DNA of 64,000 nt, taken from contig CACVBU010001170.1 in assembly GCA_902728285.1 (NCBI GenBank), forward strand, positions 1,044,646 through 1,108,645, written 5' to 3'. The translations under genes were made by a program, and so were the position numbers. The notes beneath the pieces were generated by a model. That model saw nothing but the letters and a program-made list of their open reading frames with translations, was not told the origin of the DNA and did not search any database. The DNA is from Clytia hemisphaerica. Taxonomy: Eukaryota > Cnidaria > Hydrozoa > Leptothecata > Clytiidae. This document shows, piece after piece, positions 54,696-64,000 of the stretch; positions within the stretch are counted from its first letter, which is position 1; each line of letters opens with the position of its first letter.

Positions 54696-54879
54696 AGAAA
54701 AATCAAAACTGTGAAGCTAAAGACACAAAGATATAATGACGTAATCCAAAGAAAACCTGCGAAGATCTTCCGTGGTTATACGAGCGTGTAATTTGTAAAT
54801 TGATTTTAGTGAGTTCGTCCACCGTATCAAGTACTTTCGTTTTCTAAATTTTCGCACTCGATTTCGAAACGACGGTATG

Positions 54880-55262
54880 TGCCGCGTAAAATCTGCTTTT
54901 CAAAATCGTACCCTTACAGTGCAGTTCAATATGGCTAAAAAAGGCACCCTTTCAGTGCATTTTCTCTTGATTTACCCAACCCTTATAGTGCACTATATTT
55001 CTCAGCTGTAATCTGCGTGTGAAAGAAGAAGAAGCTTTGGGAAATTTTCTGTTTCAAAGAAAAACTGAGAAAATTATTCTTGTCAGCCGTAATTATCAGA
55101 CAATAGAAATTTTTTCAAACAAACGAGAAGTAAAAACCTTTCTTTTTAACAATTATTTTGACTTTGTTTTAAAATTCGACCCTTGCAGTGCAATCTCACA
55201 GAAACACACCCTTACAGTGCATTTTGGGATGCTGAAAAACCTCACCCTTAAGCGCGGCACAT
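54880..55262. repeat. CCCTTACAGTGCA-type dispersed repeat
   Basis: Five variants of CCCTTACAGTGCA, two of them in the longer direct repeat TTCAAAATCGTACCCTTACA / TTTAAAATTCGACCCTTGCA. Imperfect inverted ends GTGCCGCG and CGCGGCAC bound the region. It is related to 7690-7960. A run of about 17 C follows at about 55289. Confidence 0.6.
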
Positions 55263-55734
55263 GACGTAGGCCAGATCATATGAGAGCCCCCCCCCCCCCC
55301 CGGGCCGGTCTGCACTGACGCGCGCTGCAATCGCACCGTTTGGCTTCAATCCTTTTTGCTTGGAAAAAAGATTACGTCATAAAAATGTAGCGCGTGATCG
55401 AAAAAAAAGTTGAACACATTTCTCTAATTACAGTGCGAAGCATTAGAATTAATGTTTTTTGAAAAAGTGGGATAAAATTTAAAACGCGATTTCTTAAACA
55501 CTGAAATACTAGGTCACAGTGTGGATCTAAACCACACTGAAACGACCGCCTTCCATCACGCATCACGCTCGCGAAAGAGCGCGCGCACATTATTAACGCC
55601 TACATGTCATCTCCAGTACATTTTAGATTATTCATTGAAAACAGATTACAATATAGTCATTTTTCATGTCTCGATTATTCAATTCCGAATAAAAGACATT
55701 CAGGGGAAAAAAAGAGAAACACCTGGGTAATCTA

Positions 55735-55963
55735 GTTAAAAAAACCGAAAGTAAATGGTAGACAAAGTAATGAGCCAAGGCAAAACGAGATTAGCGTACC
55801 ACTATGAAAGAAACCGCCTCCGGCGGTCGATAAAGATTGATAACAAAATTTTTTCCAATGCAGTATTATAATTTTTGATCCGTGAATATAAAAATAATCT
55901 ATTTATAATCATAATCAATTTCAGTCTTGTTTTTCAATATTTTCTCTATGACATCAAAAGATT
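55735..55963 (-). promoter_or_regulatory. Conserved 3' flank of the O-methyltransferase with a GC hairpin
   Basis: About 230 bases 3' of the stop codon are retained at 60320-60560 beside the pseudogene. They include a perfect small stem-loop, ACCGCCTCCGGCGGT (55810-55824), kept as ACCGCCTCTGGCGGT at 60410. The role is unknown. It may simply be part of the duplicated block. Confidence 0.4.
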
Positions 55964-57052
55964 TCACACTTTGGAAGTGGTTATGATTCCTGTTAAAGGA
56001 CCACCGCTTGTCATCGGTAAAACACTATCAATCTTCCATCCAGATGCTTCAAAAATGGCTCTATATTGGTCTTGGTTACGCTCTTTACCACCGAATATTG
56101 CCATCAACATATCCAAATTTTTTTGACTCTTAGCAATTGGATTCGTTACACCTGGCTTAGGAAGGATTGCATCGCAAATCACAACTTTGCCATCCGAAGG
56201 GAGAGCTTTGTGTAAAGATTTCATGATCTTGATGCAAACCTCATCATACCAATCGTGAAGAATGTGCTTCATGAAAACAACATTGCATGATGGGATCGTC
56301 GAAGAGTCGAACATATCTCCAGCAACCATTTGAACGCCTGGGATCGACTCAGCTTTCTCAATTACCTCTGGAAGATCAAAGTTTATGGTGGTAATGTCAG
56401 GGAATTTCTCTTTGACCGCTTTCATAACAACCCCATAGCAACCAGCGATGTCGCAAACTATTTTCCCATTGAATGCCGACCAATCAAATTCATCTAAGAT
56501 GCCTTTCAATTCACTATACGAAAAGAAAGACATGAATTCGTAGAAAGGTTTTCCAGACTCAGGGTGTTCTTTATAATAGGGGACGTCACGTTGTCCGTTA
56601 GCCCTCTCGAATGGAACTTCACCTTTGGCTTGACCTGAGGTGATTTCTGGCAACGTCGCCCAGGCTTTCCATGCAGGTTGTTCCGATAAGTGATGAACAC
56701 CACAAGCCATACTAGGTTGGCCTTCAACCCCCGTCTGCAGTAACTTCCCTTGTAATGCAAGACTATAACAATATTGGTTTTCCCCATCTTCGCTTGCTGT
56801 TTCAACGAAAATTCCAACTTCAGCTAAAAGTCTCATTTGACGAAACAGCAAATCTTGGTCAACGTTCTCTCCAAGGCGTTGGCAAATCTCTTTCATGGAT
56901 AAAGTTTCAGCTCCAATGACATCGGGAATCCTCAGTTTGACCATGGTGTAAAGACATTGTTGCGTGAAAAATGCCATATTAAGATCAAGGATTTGCGGTA
57001 CTGCTGATTTGATTTCATCTTCTGTTAACATTGCTTTTTTCATTGAAAACAT
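55964..57052 (-). CDS. SAM-dependent O-methyltransferase, ASMT/COMT family (362 aa, intronless)
   Basis: Transfers a methyl group from S-adenosylmethionine to a hydroxyl. The family includes acetylserotonin O-methyltransferase, plant COMTs and bacterial antibiotic methyltransferases. The substrate cannot be told here. Residues about 10-110 form the helical dimerisation domain (ILDLNMAFFTQQCLYTMVKL; EICQRLG). The Rossmann core follows: motif I VCDIAGCYG (199-207, Ala in place of the usual first Gly), the acidic loop FDLPEV (225-230), GDMF (245-248), and KHILHDW (262-268) with the likely catalytic His. The length (362) fits the family. The frame is intact with no intron, unlike the spliced host genes around it, which could mean retroposition or lateral gain. 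A tandem pseudogene copy lies 3.6 kb away. Confidence 0.88.
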   Translation of the reverse strand: MFSMKKAMLTEDEIKSAVPQILDLNMAFFTQQCLYTMVKLRIPDVIGAETLSMKEICQRLGENVDQDLLFRQMRLLAEVGIFVETASEDGENQYCYSLALQGKLLQTGVEGQPSMACGVHHLSEQPAWKAWATLPEITSGQAKGEVPFERANGQRDVPYYKEHPESGKPFYEFMSFFSYSELKGILDEFDWSAFNGKIVCDIAGCYGVVMKAVKEKFPDITTINFDLPEVIEKAESIPGVQMVAGDMFDSSTIPSCNVVFMKHILHDWYDEVCIKIMKSLHKALPSDGKVVICDAILPKPGVTNPIAKSQKNLDMLMAIFGGKERNQDQYRAIFEASGWKIDSVLPMTSGGPLTGIITTSKV

Positions 57053-59088
57053 CTTTGATAAGTTTCCTCAGAATCGGCAACAACCAATATTTTCTTAGCT
57101 TCAAGGTCTGAGAGTTCAATACAACCTTTGTCGAACACTATTTCTAAATCTAAATGATCAAATAGATTTATAAAAATGAAAATCATGAGAGCTACAGTAT
57201 CTGGCCCCCAAAACGTCGATCAAATCTAAATCTAAAAATTTTCTCAAATCTAGAAGAAAAGAGGTTTTACAAAAATCTTTGCTGCATGCAAAACTTTAAC
57301 ATCTACTTTATTTCCCGAAAGCTCTTTTTCGAAATTTCCAATTTTAACAGTATTTTTCAATCACTTAAAAGATAGGTTGCTAGCAAAAACGTAGGTTTGC
57401 AATTTCAGCGATTTCTCGAGATCTCTTTAAGATATGAATACAAAACTTTGACCATAAATTTGTTTGATAAAATCTTTACAGTATATCCCTTGTTGTTAAA
57501 ACGCAGGTTTAGGGCCCCCAAAACGTAGGCGTAGTTACAATCAAATTATTAAGCCCAGTGGCAATAGTGGGAGAAGAAACTATGAACACATTTTTATTTT
57601 CCCTTAAATTTACGACCCGATGCTCGATGAATGTAAAATTTACGATTTTTATAGAATATTTCAAGATTTTCGATGATGCAAGTCCAAACTGAAAATTTAG
57701 AAATTTTCAAAATGACAATTTTGATTTAACGACTTCTTAATTAAGTTTCTGCAAACCAATTTCTTTTGAAAATGGTTCCATTCATGTATGGAATATGTTG
57801 TGAAAATTTTAGAAAAACAGCTGAACTGGAACTGAAAATACTAAGCTTTTGAAAGTTTATTTTTTCCTATACTTTGCAAAAATATGACAGAATTAGCCTT
57901 TTTTTTGCTGATTCAGCGAAAATCTTAATATATGATATTAATTTTTTGTTATAAACTATCAAGTCAAGCTGGTAGGAACGGAATTCCAAGATTTTTGCTG
58001 TTACTCATATTTAGAATTTTCGGTTTTATCAATGTTGATTTTAGGGCCCCAAAATACTGGTTGGCCTTTAAGATACTTTTAAGATATCTTTTACTCATCT
58101 TCTAAAGTCACAGATGTTATCTGCATTTTCTGAAATGCATTAGGTGTCGAAAGTTTCTTATATCCCATTTTCATTATCCAAGGAGCTAGAGTGAGTTATA
58201 CGCAATTTGTATCTAATTTTGGTGTTTTAATATTTCCAAACCATCAAAAACATACTCATTTTTAAGTATAACCATCATTGCATCAAAATAAACAAAAATC
58301 GTCTAATTCTGATAAATCTACAGGTCAGAATCCTCATTTTAATGACGACCTACGTTTTGAGGTCCGTCTCCGTTTCGGGGGCCATAATATGGCGTGTTAT
58401 GACAAAAGGAAGTAACTGCAAATTTTTGAATTTGAGAAAATTGATTAAACACGTTTTTTTTTGGTATTGAAAAGAAAAGGCTTTCTGAGACATCACAGTA
58501 AGTTAATCTTGTTACTAATAGAAGGTATTAACATATAAAAGGGTTGTGGCAAGCAGAATACCACATGACATTATATACTGCATAATCAAACTTTTACAAT
58601 CTTAAAGACTTTTTTTATTAGACAAATTTAATAATATATTTTTAAGAGTTTCTGCAAAAAAAAAAAAATTCTATTAAGGTTGGTTTGGTTTTCAGTAGCG
58701 ATAAGAGTAAAAAGGTATTTTTAACAAAGAATTCTCGTGCCTATGGAATAAAATAGGTTGAACAAATCGTTAGAAAAAGTTGAAAAATGAGGTTACACAA
58801 AAAAAAATTTATATATAATAATAAAAGATTTTCAAAACAAATTGGTCATAAAAAACGTAATGAATAAAATAGCTTAATTACGGCTAGAGAGAAAAATAGT
58901 TCTATACAATAAATAATTAGGTAGTAAAATATAAAAAGGGGTATTTACACGTTAAAATACTAATAAAAGTTTTGACAAAGAAAAAGTGTTAAGTTGAAAC
59001 GAAAATGCTAAAAAATACAATTATTCCTATCCTATATCAAGGGGTCAATGAAAAACATTGGGTAATACTAGAATACGCAACCATCCAC

Positions 59089-59149
59089 AATCAGCCACAA
59101 TCAGCCACAACCAGCCACAATCAGCCACAATCAGCCACAATCAGCCACA
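59089..59149. repeat. 10-bp tandem repeat, AATCAGCCAC
   Basis: Six to seven near-perfect units of AATCAGCCAC head to tail. Confidence 0.85.
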
Positions 59150-59189
59150 TCAATCAATAAACTTTGAAGCCATTTTACTTTTTCATAGA

Positions 59190-59355
59190 ATGAAACAGGG
59201 ATGTGAGACTAATGAGCCTTCATTTATAGCTTGATATTTAGCGAAATTCCGTCATGTATCAATAAACTTGAAGTCATTTTACTATTTAATCACATGAAAC
59301 AGGGATGTAAGACTAATGAACCTTCATTTAAATATCAAGCTATAAACGAAGGTTC
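59190..59355. repeat. Direct and inverted repeat around GAAACAGGGATGT
   Basis: ATGAAACAGGGATGTGAGACTAATG... and its near copy about 100 bases later form a direct repeat. Then CTAATGAACCTTC at 59312 and GAAGGTTCATTAG at 59350 form a hairpin of 13-18-base arms. Confidence 0.65.
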
Positions 59356-59814
59356 ATTAGTAAAGCAGTTAAAGCAGTGACAACTGGTGCTGATGCTTAA
59401 TACCTGACGATCAATTGATCCATAAGAATTAAAGCTATAAAATCACAGTTAAGACGTGAAAGTTACTTGGACTTTTCACAAAATTTCAGATCAAACTCAA
59501 AAGTTAACTGGGTCGCTTCAGAAAATTTCAGCTCTGGAAACATGGCTCGCACCCCCCCCTTCCGCCTGAGCGGGGGGAGCTACACCTAAAATTTGCCATA
59601 TAAAATATAAGAGGTGGGAGCTGCTTGTTTTTCCCAACAGGCGGGGGGAGCTCTATCTTGGGGGGACCTGCATTAGTTTATGTAACTCTGGAGGCTAAAT
59701 AACACTTCCTAAATAATTTTCTTTACTATTGGTTTTTAATTTCTCTAAACGTTTATCCTTAAAATGCAAAAATGAAGACATTCTATTGCATTCTCTAAAA
59801 GTGCACACACATGA

Positions 59815-60310
59815 AATTTGCGCATGGATTTTTAACGTTTTCCAAACTGTTTGGGAGAAACACAAATTTCCAACCCCAAAAGTCTAGTTTTGCAAGGAGG
59901 AGTCTCAATTTAAAAAAAATGTAATATCCACATGGATTTTTAACGTTTTCCAAACTGTTTGGGAGAAACCAACCCAAAAAGTCTAGTTTTTCAACCCGAG
60001 GTATCAAATTTACAAAAATATGTATTTTCACATCGATTTTTGACCTTTTTTTCAATTCCCAAACTGTTTGGAAATAAAAAATTTCCCACCCAAAAAGTCA
60101 TGTTTTCCAATCAGGCTTGGAAAATTGTCATTTCTACATGGTTTTTTTTCACTTGATTTTTCAAGGCCATTGGTTTATTCTACAAAACCTATGGGTAATT
60201 TACGTTTTCCAAATCAGATTAAAGTAATCGCTCCAATTTCCAACCTTCAATTATAAAACCAAAATTTCCAACCCAAAAATATTGAATTTTCAACCTTGAA
60301 AATCGAAAAT
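59815..60310. repeat. ~110-bp diverged tandem repeat
   Basis: Three to four units share TTTTAACGTTTTCCAAACTG, TTTGGGAGAAAC and CCAAAAAGTCTAGTTTT, with rising divergence toward 60300. The short open frames here are shadows of the repeat. Confidence 0.65.
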
Positions 60311-60614
60311 TTTTTCCTGTGCTAGTTAAAAAAGAAAGAAAAGTAATTGGTAGACAAAGTAATGAGCCAAGGGAAAACGAGATTAGCGTACCACTATGAA
60401 AGAAACCGCCTCTGGCGGTCGATAAAAAGAAAAAAGAAAAGATTTATAATAAAAAAACGAGTAATAAATTGTTTTTAGGAGCGATTTTTTCCAATACAGG
60501 CTATATATAACAATTATCATGATTTTGATCCGTGAATATAAAGATCATAATCTATTTCATTCTAGTTTTTCAATATTTTTTCCGTGCTTATTTTATCGAC
60601 TTGAATGAAACATT

Positions 60615-61672
60615 TCACACTTTGGAAGTGGCTATGATTCCTGTTAAAGGACCACCGCTTGTCATCGGTAATACACTATCAATCTTCAATCCAGATGCTT
60701 CAAAGATGGCTCTCCATTGATCTTGGTTACGCTCTCTACCACCGATAATCGCCATCAACATATCCAAAGCTTTTTGACTCTTAGCAATTGGATTCGTTAC
60801 ACCTGACTTAGGAAGGATTGCATCGCAAATCACAACTTTGCCATCCGAAGGGAGAGCTTTGTGTAAAGATTTTATGATCTTGATACAATCCTCATCATCC
60901 CAATTGTGAAGAATGTGCTTCATGAAAACAACATTGCATGATGGGATCGTCGAAGAGTCGAACATATCTCCAGCAACTATTTGAACGCCTGGGATCGACT
61001 CAGCTTTCTCAATTACCTCTGGAAGGTCAAAATTTATTGTGGTAATGTCAGGGAATTTCTCTTTGACCGCTTTCATAACAACCCCATAGCAACCACCGAT
61101 GTCGCAAATTTGTTTCCCATTGAAAACCGACCAATCAAAATCATTTAAGATGCCTCTCAATTCACCATCCGAAAAGAAGGACATGAATTCGTTGAAATGT
61201 TCTGCAGACTCAGGGTGTTCTTTATAATAGGCGAAGATTAGCCCTTTTGAATGGAGATTCACCTTTGGCTTGACCTGAGGTGATTTCTGGCAACATCGAC
61301 CAGGCTTTCCATACAGGTTGCTCTGACCAATGATGAACACCACAAGCCATACTAGGTTGGCCTTCAACCCCCGTCTGCAGTAACTTCCCTTGTAATGCAA
61401 GACTATAACAATATTGGTCATCTTCGCTTGCTGTTTCAACGAAAATTCCAACTTCAGCTAAAAGTCTCATTTGACGAAACAGCAAATCTTGTTCAACGTT
61501 ATCTCCAAGGCGTTGGCAAATCTCTTTCACGGATAAAGTTTCAGCTCCAATGACATCAGGAATCCTCAGTTTGACATTGTTCTGTGAAAAATGCCATATT
61601 AAGACCAAGGATTTGCGGTACTGCTGATTTGATTTCATCTTCTGTTAACATTGCTTTTTTCGTTGAAAACAT
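60615..61672 (-). pseudogene. O-methyltransferase pseudogene, tandem duplicate of 55964-57052
   Basis: Very close in sequence to the intact copy and in the same orientation. The start codon is at 61672 (MFSTKKAMLTEDE). Two deletions break it. A 14-base loss near 61575 removes the codons between the two halves of the N-terminal helix (AFFTEQC | KLRIPDV) and shifts frame. A second loss of about 10 bases near 61233 falls before the YYKEHPES segment. The remainder is open to the stop at 60615 and keeps ICDIGGCYG (with the usual Gly-Gly), FDLPEV, GDMF and KHILHNW. Its motif I is closer to family consensus than that of the intact copy, so the inactivated copy may preserve the older sequence. The duplicated block includes about 230 bases of 3' flank. 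Confidence 0.88.
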
Positions 61673-61945
61673 CTTTGATAAGTTTCCTCAAAATCGGCAA
61701 CAACCAATTTTCCTTTACCTCAAAGCTCTGTGAATTCTGTTCAACCTTTAGTGAACACTCTTTTTAAATGAGACTTCTCAAATGGATTTGTAAAAATAAA
61801 AATCATTATAGCTAAAATTTCTTTAAACATATTTATAACAGTTTGATGGAGGAAAGAATCTTTTTATGATTTTTTACAATGTAAGAAAATTATCAAAAGA
61901 TTATGAAACCACTTTAGATTTCCCATTGATCGACATGCAGAGATA

Positions 61946-62469
61946 GGCTGCGTTTAGACCAGCCTGGCATTTGTAATTGCTTGCAGTATTCTTTTGAATT
62001 CTATTGTTCCGCGCAATTGTTCGGTTTGTCAAAGGCCTAATGATACCAGCGTGTTGGCATTTCGTTGGCATTTGAAATGCCATTTTGAGCAAAGGAATCC
62101 CCTTTCCTGGCATTTCAAATCGAACAAAGGAACCAAAACAAAGAGAAAAAATGACATTTTTGATTTTTTTAAATCTTTGCACGTTGTTTATTCAGTTCCT
62201 TCTATAGATTGTGAAATTTGCAAGATTTGCCATAGCCTAGCCCTACGGCAAAAAGTTTCAGTCTTAATGACTGCAGTTTTTGAGAAATTCCTTGCAATTC
62301 ATTGTTTGATCCGTCAAAGTTGAACTTGAGGGAATCACCTTTTCAGTAATAACTCTAAAAAGACGATTCTATAAATGCCATGAAAGAAAATACAATGGAA
62401 AAGCTATTAAAATCGAATCCCTCATGAGCAAATGCCAAATTACAAATGCCAGTTGGTCTAAACGCAGCC
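61946..62469. mobile_element. TIR MITE (524 bp), GGCTGCGTTTAGACC family
   Basis: The left end GGCTGCGTTTAGACCAGCC and the right end, complement GGCTGCGTTTAGACCAACTG, are inverted over about 32 bases (continuing into GGCATTTGTAATT). ATAG-like sequence flanks both sides. There is no transposase. The TTTGGCATTTG/AAATGCCA words also recur inside. Confidence 0.82.
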
Positions 62470-63060
62470 ATAGAGCGCGTTTACATCATCGGGAGGTTTT
62501 TCTTAATTAAATCCATCAAAGTCAAACAAAGAGATTTATGATGGATGAATTCACTGGTTTATTACAGTTCTTTTTAGGTTTACGAGATCTATTATATAGT
62601 AGAGAAATATGTTTTTTGAGGTCGCTCGATTTTTTTAGTCTAAGTACTTTTTATATACATTTTTGGAAAGATATTAACCCTTAAAAACAGTGTTTTTCAG
62701 CCAGAAACACCTGTTTTGTCCAGTTTTTTCGCTTTTCCGAAAACACCTATACTCGCACAGTTAGAGTGCTCTACGTCAAAATTTATGGCATTTTTTTTGA
62801 ACCACTCGTATATCTCTTATCTTAAATTTTTGAGAGCTTTCCAAAAATATACAACTCTCTTTTCTTAAGCTAAAATTTTCATTACATTTTCACTATGATT
62901 TTTGCCTGAGACCGTCATATTTGTCCGAAAAGAACACCAAAGGGCCCGAGAAAAAAAACCCCTACCCCTTAACTTTCCAAAAATGTATAACAATTTTTTC
63001 AAATTTTACAAATTTCCCCCTACTAATATAGCATGTTGATACACCGTTTAGTTGTGTCGA
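62470..63060. other. Non-coding stretch
   Basis: I see no gene or clear repeat structure here, only AT-rich sequence. Confidence 0.4.
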
Positions 63061-63066
63061 GTGCGC

Positions 63067-63225
63067 AGCTAATTTTTTTCCGTACATGGACGGGAGTATC
63101 ATCGACGGTCGGGAGTATCTAATCTTTATTGTTTAGTTTTGTTGTTTGGAATTGCTAAGGTCAGGGTTGCTAGTAACGGCTTGGCACTGTGCCGGGTGCA
63201 TACTCGGGGGTAGGTAAAAATCTGG
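63067..63225. repeat. Solo end of the inverted-repeat element family plus dispersed repeat
   Basis: AATTTTTTTCCGTACATGGA followed by two CGGGAGTATC words resembles the left end of the element at 7220-8290. About 45 bases later GGTTGCTAGTAACGGCTTGG and TGTGCCGGGTGCATACTCGG match, inverted, the repeat at 34940-35022. Confidence 0.55.
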
Positions 63226-63627
63226 CTCTCGTAAGGAAAACCAGCAGAGAAACGGTAGGTAAAGAACTCCTTTTAATCATAACTTATTTTCCTCCTCTAA
63301 ATGAATTTTTGTGAAATTTTCAGGAGAGATCCATAAAATGACCATCGATATCATATTCAAATATCTAAATCATTCTCTTTAAAGGAAAGAAAAAAATTGA
63401 CAATGTTTACGTTCCTCTAACCTTCCACAGTACTACTAAACAAAGTGCGCATTTTTACCTGCCGTTTTTACGGTGGAACACGGTGGAGATAGCGAGACTC
63501 CAAAACGGTGTATTGATATTGCTTAAAGCTTCTTTCTCAATGGTTCATTTTTCATTGATATTTTTTTTAACAAAAAACACGTGTACACTACAAACATATA
63601 TTACAAAACATTACTTAAACATAAAAT

Positions 63628-63925
63628 ATGGAAGCCGAGAAGTGCCATTGAGATTTCTTGAATTTCGGAAAAATTTCTTCACTTTTGGAAAAATTTCTTT
63701 ATTTTTGGAAAAATTTCTTTATTTTTGGAGAAATTTCTTTATTTTTGGAAAAATTTCTTTAATTTTGGAGAAATTTCTTTTTAATTTTGCTGCGTAATTT
63801 CAATATTTGCTGCGCGATTTCAGTATTTGCTGCGCGATTTCAATATTTGCGGCGCGATTTCAATATTGAAATTTGAAATCGCGCAGAAAATATTGAAATC
63901 TCGATGGCACTTCTCGGCTTCCATA
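63628..63925. mobile_element. TIR element with internal tandem repeats (298 bp)
   Basis: The left end TATGGAAGCCGAGAAGTGCC and the right end are inverted over about 30 bases with one mismatch. ATAAAA flanks both sides (63622-63627 and 63926-63931). The interior consists of two local arrays: a ~23-base unit with TTTTTGGAAAAATTTCTTTA (63660-63780) and a ~23-base unit with ATTTGCTGCGCGATTTCAAT (63785-63880). Confidence 0.82.
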
Positions 63926-64000
63926 ATAAAATATAGTTCCTCCCCCGCTAGGAACTAACGATCGCCAGAGGTACTAGACTTATGTAAAAAGAATACAAGA

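Larger units (their letters stand above)
57053..59800. other. AT-rich region between the two O-methyltransferase copies
   Basis: No gene is supported. Words of the type GGCCCCCAAAACGTAGG recur near 57205, 57510, 58040 and inverted near 58365 (GTTTCGGGGGCCATAATA). They may be the ends and inner repeats of an eroded element spanning about 57200-58390. A 10-base tandem repeat (59089-59149) and an inverted/direct repeat cluster (59180-59355) follow. Confidence 0.4.

Noticed and set aside
56506-56817. A 103-codon ORF inside the O-methyltransferase gene
   Set aside because: It is an out-of-frame shadow of the real gene on the same strand.

Overview
The window is eukaryotic, AT-rich, repeat-laden nuclear DNA from an animal. 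I infer an early-branching invertebrate such as a cnidarian or sponge, but the sequence does not fix the species. The evidence is GT/AG spliced genes (an 11-exon ORC4 and a 14-exon ankyrin gene), a tyrosine-recombinase retrotransposon with split direct repeats, a hAT transposon with an intron, tRNA-headed SINEs, Tigger/mariner-type MITEs and several satellites. There are no bacterial-style operons, rRNA genes or CRISPR arrays. One assembly gap lies at 31772-32136.

Layout. 1-600: last exon of an unrecognised gene. 1590-6570: a decayed gene region in which one symmetric 159-bp exon, with its splice sites, is tandemly amplified about 14 times. A 696-bp TIR element interrupts the array, and a pseudo-exon, a minisatellite and a divergent exon copy follow. 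7100-9740: a GACGAC-rich satellite split by a 1-kb inverted-repeat element. 9896-17412: a PAT/Ngaro-like YR retrotransposon (10003-16732; gag, RT-RNase H, tyrosine recombinase) inserted in a tandem-repeat DNA element. Its own recombinase is broken by a 341-bp MITE. 17400-18742: unrecognised ORFs and a terminal exon. 18957-22964: a broken hAT transposon with a minisatellite in its intron. 23356-24743: a second copy of the tandem-repeat element.

25413-31127 (minus strand): ORC4, and directly upstream of it a small two-exon gene of unknown function. Only 43 bp separate the small gene's stop codon from the ORC4 start codon, and a 3' splice-site-like sequence lies between them. This looks like an intercistronic junction of a spliced-leader operon. 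ORC4 carries one extra base in a homopolymer in exon 6. 31240-41800: mostly non-coding, holding short-motif arrays, G-rich and TIR elements, a SINE and a possible 3' exon beside the gap.

42083-51157 (plus strand): a 14-exon gene for a protein of about 1088 residues with a coiled coil, an FHA-like domain, many ankyrin repeats and a C-terminal RING whose eighth zinc ligand is Asp. Its introns hold foldback and Tigger-like elements, one of which has a SINE nested inside it. 52840-54695: a ~122-bp satellite. 55964-57052 (minus): an intact, single-exon ASMT/COMT-type O-methyltransferase gene. 60615-61672 (minus): a closely similar tandem-duplicate pseudogene with two frameshifting deletions. The remaining 3 kb holds MITEs and short repeats.

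Functionally, only ORC4 (DNA replication licensing), the FHA-ANK-RING protein (probable ubiquitin-linked signalling) and the O-methyltransferase are host genes with readable roles. Much of the rest is mobile DNA at different stages of decay, often nested.
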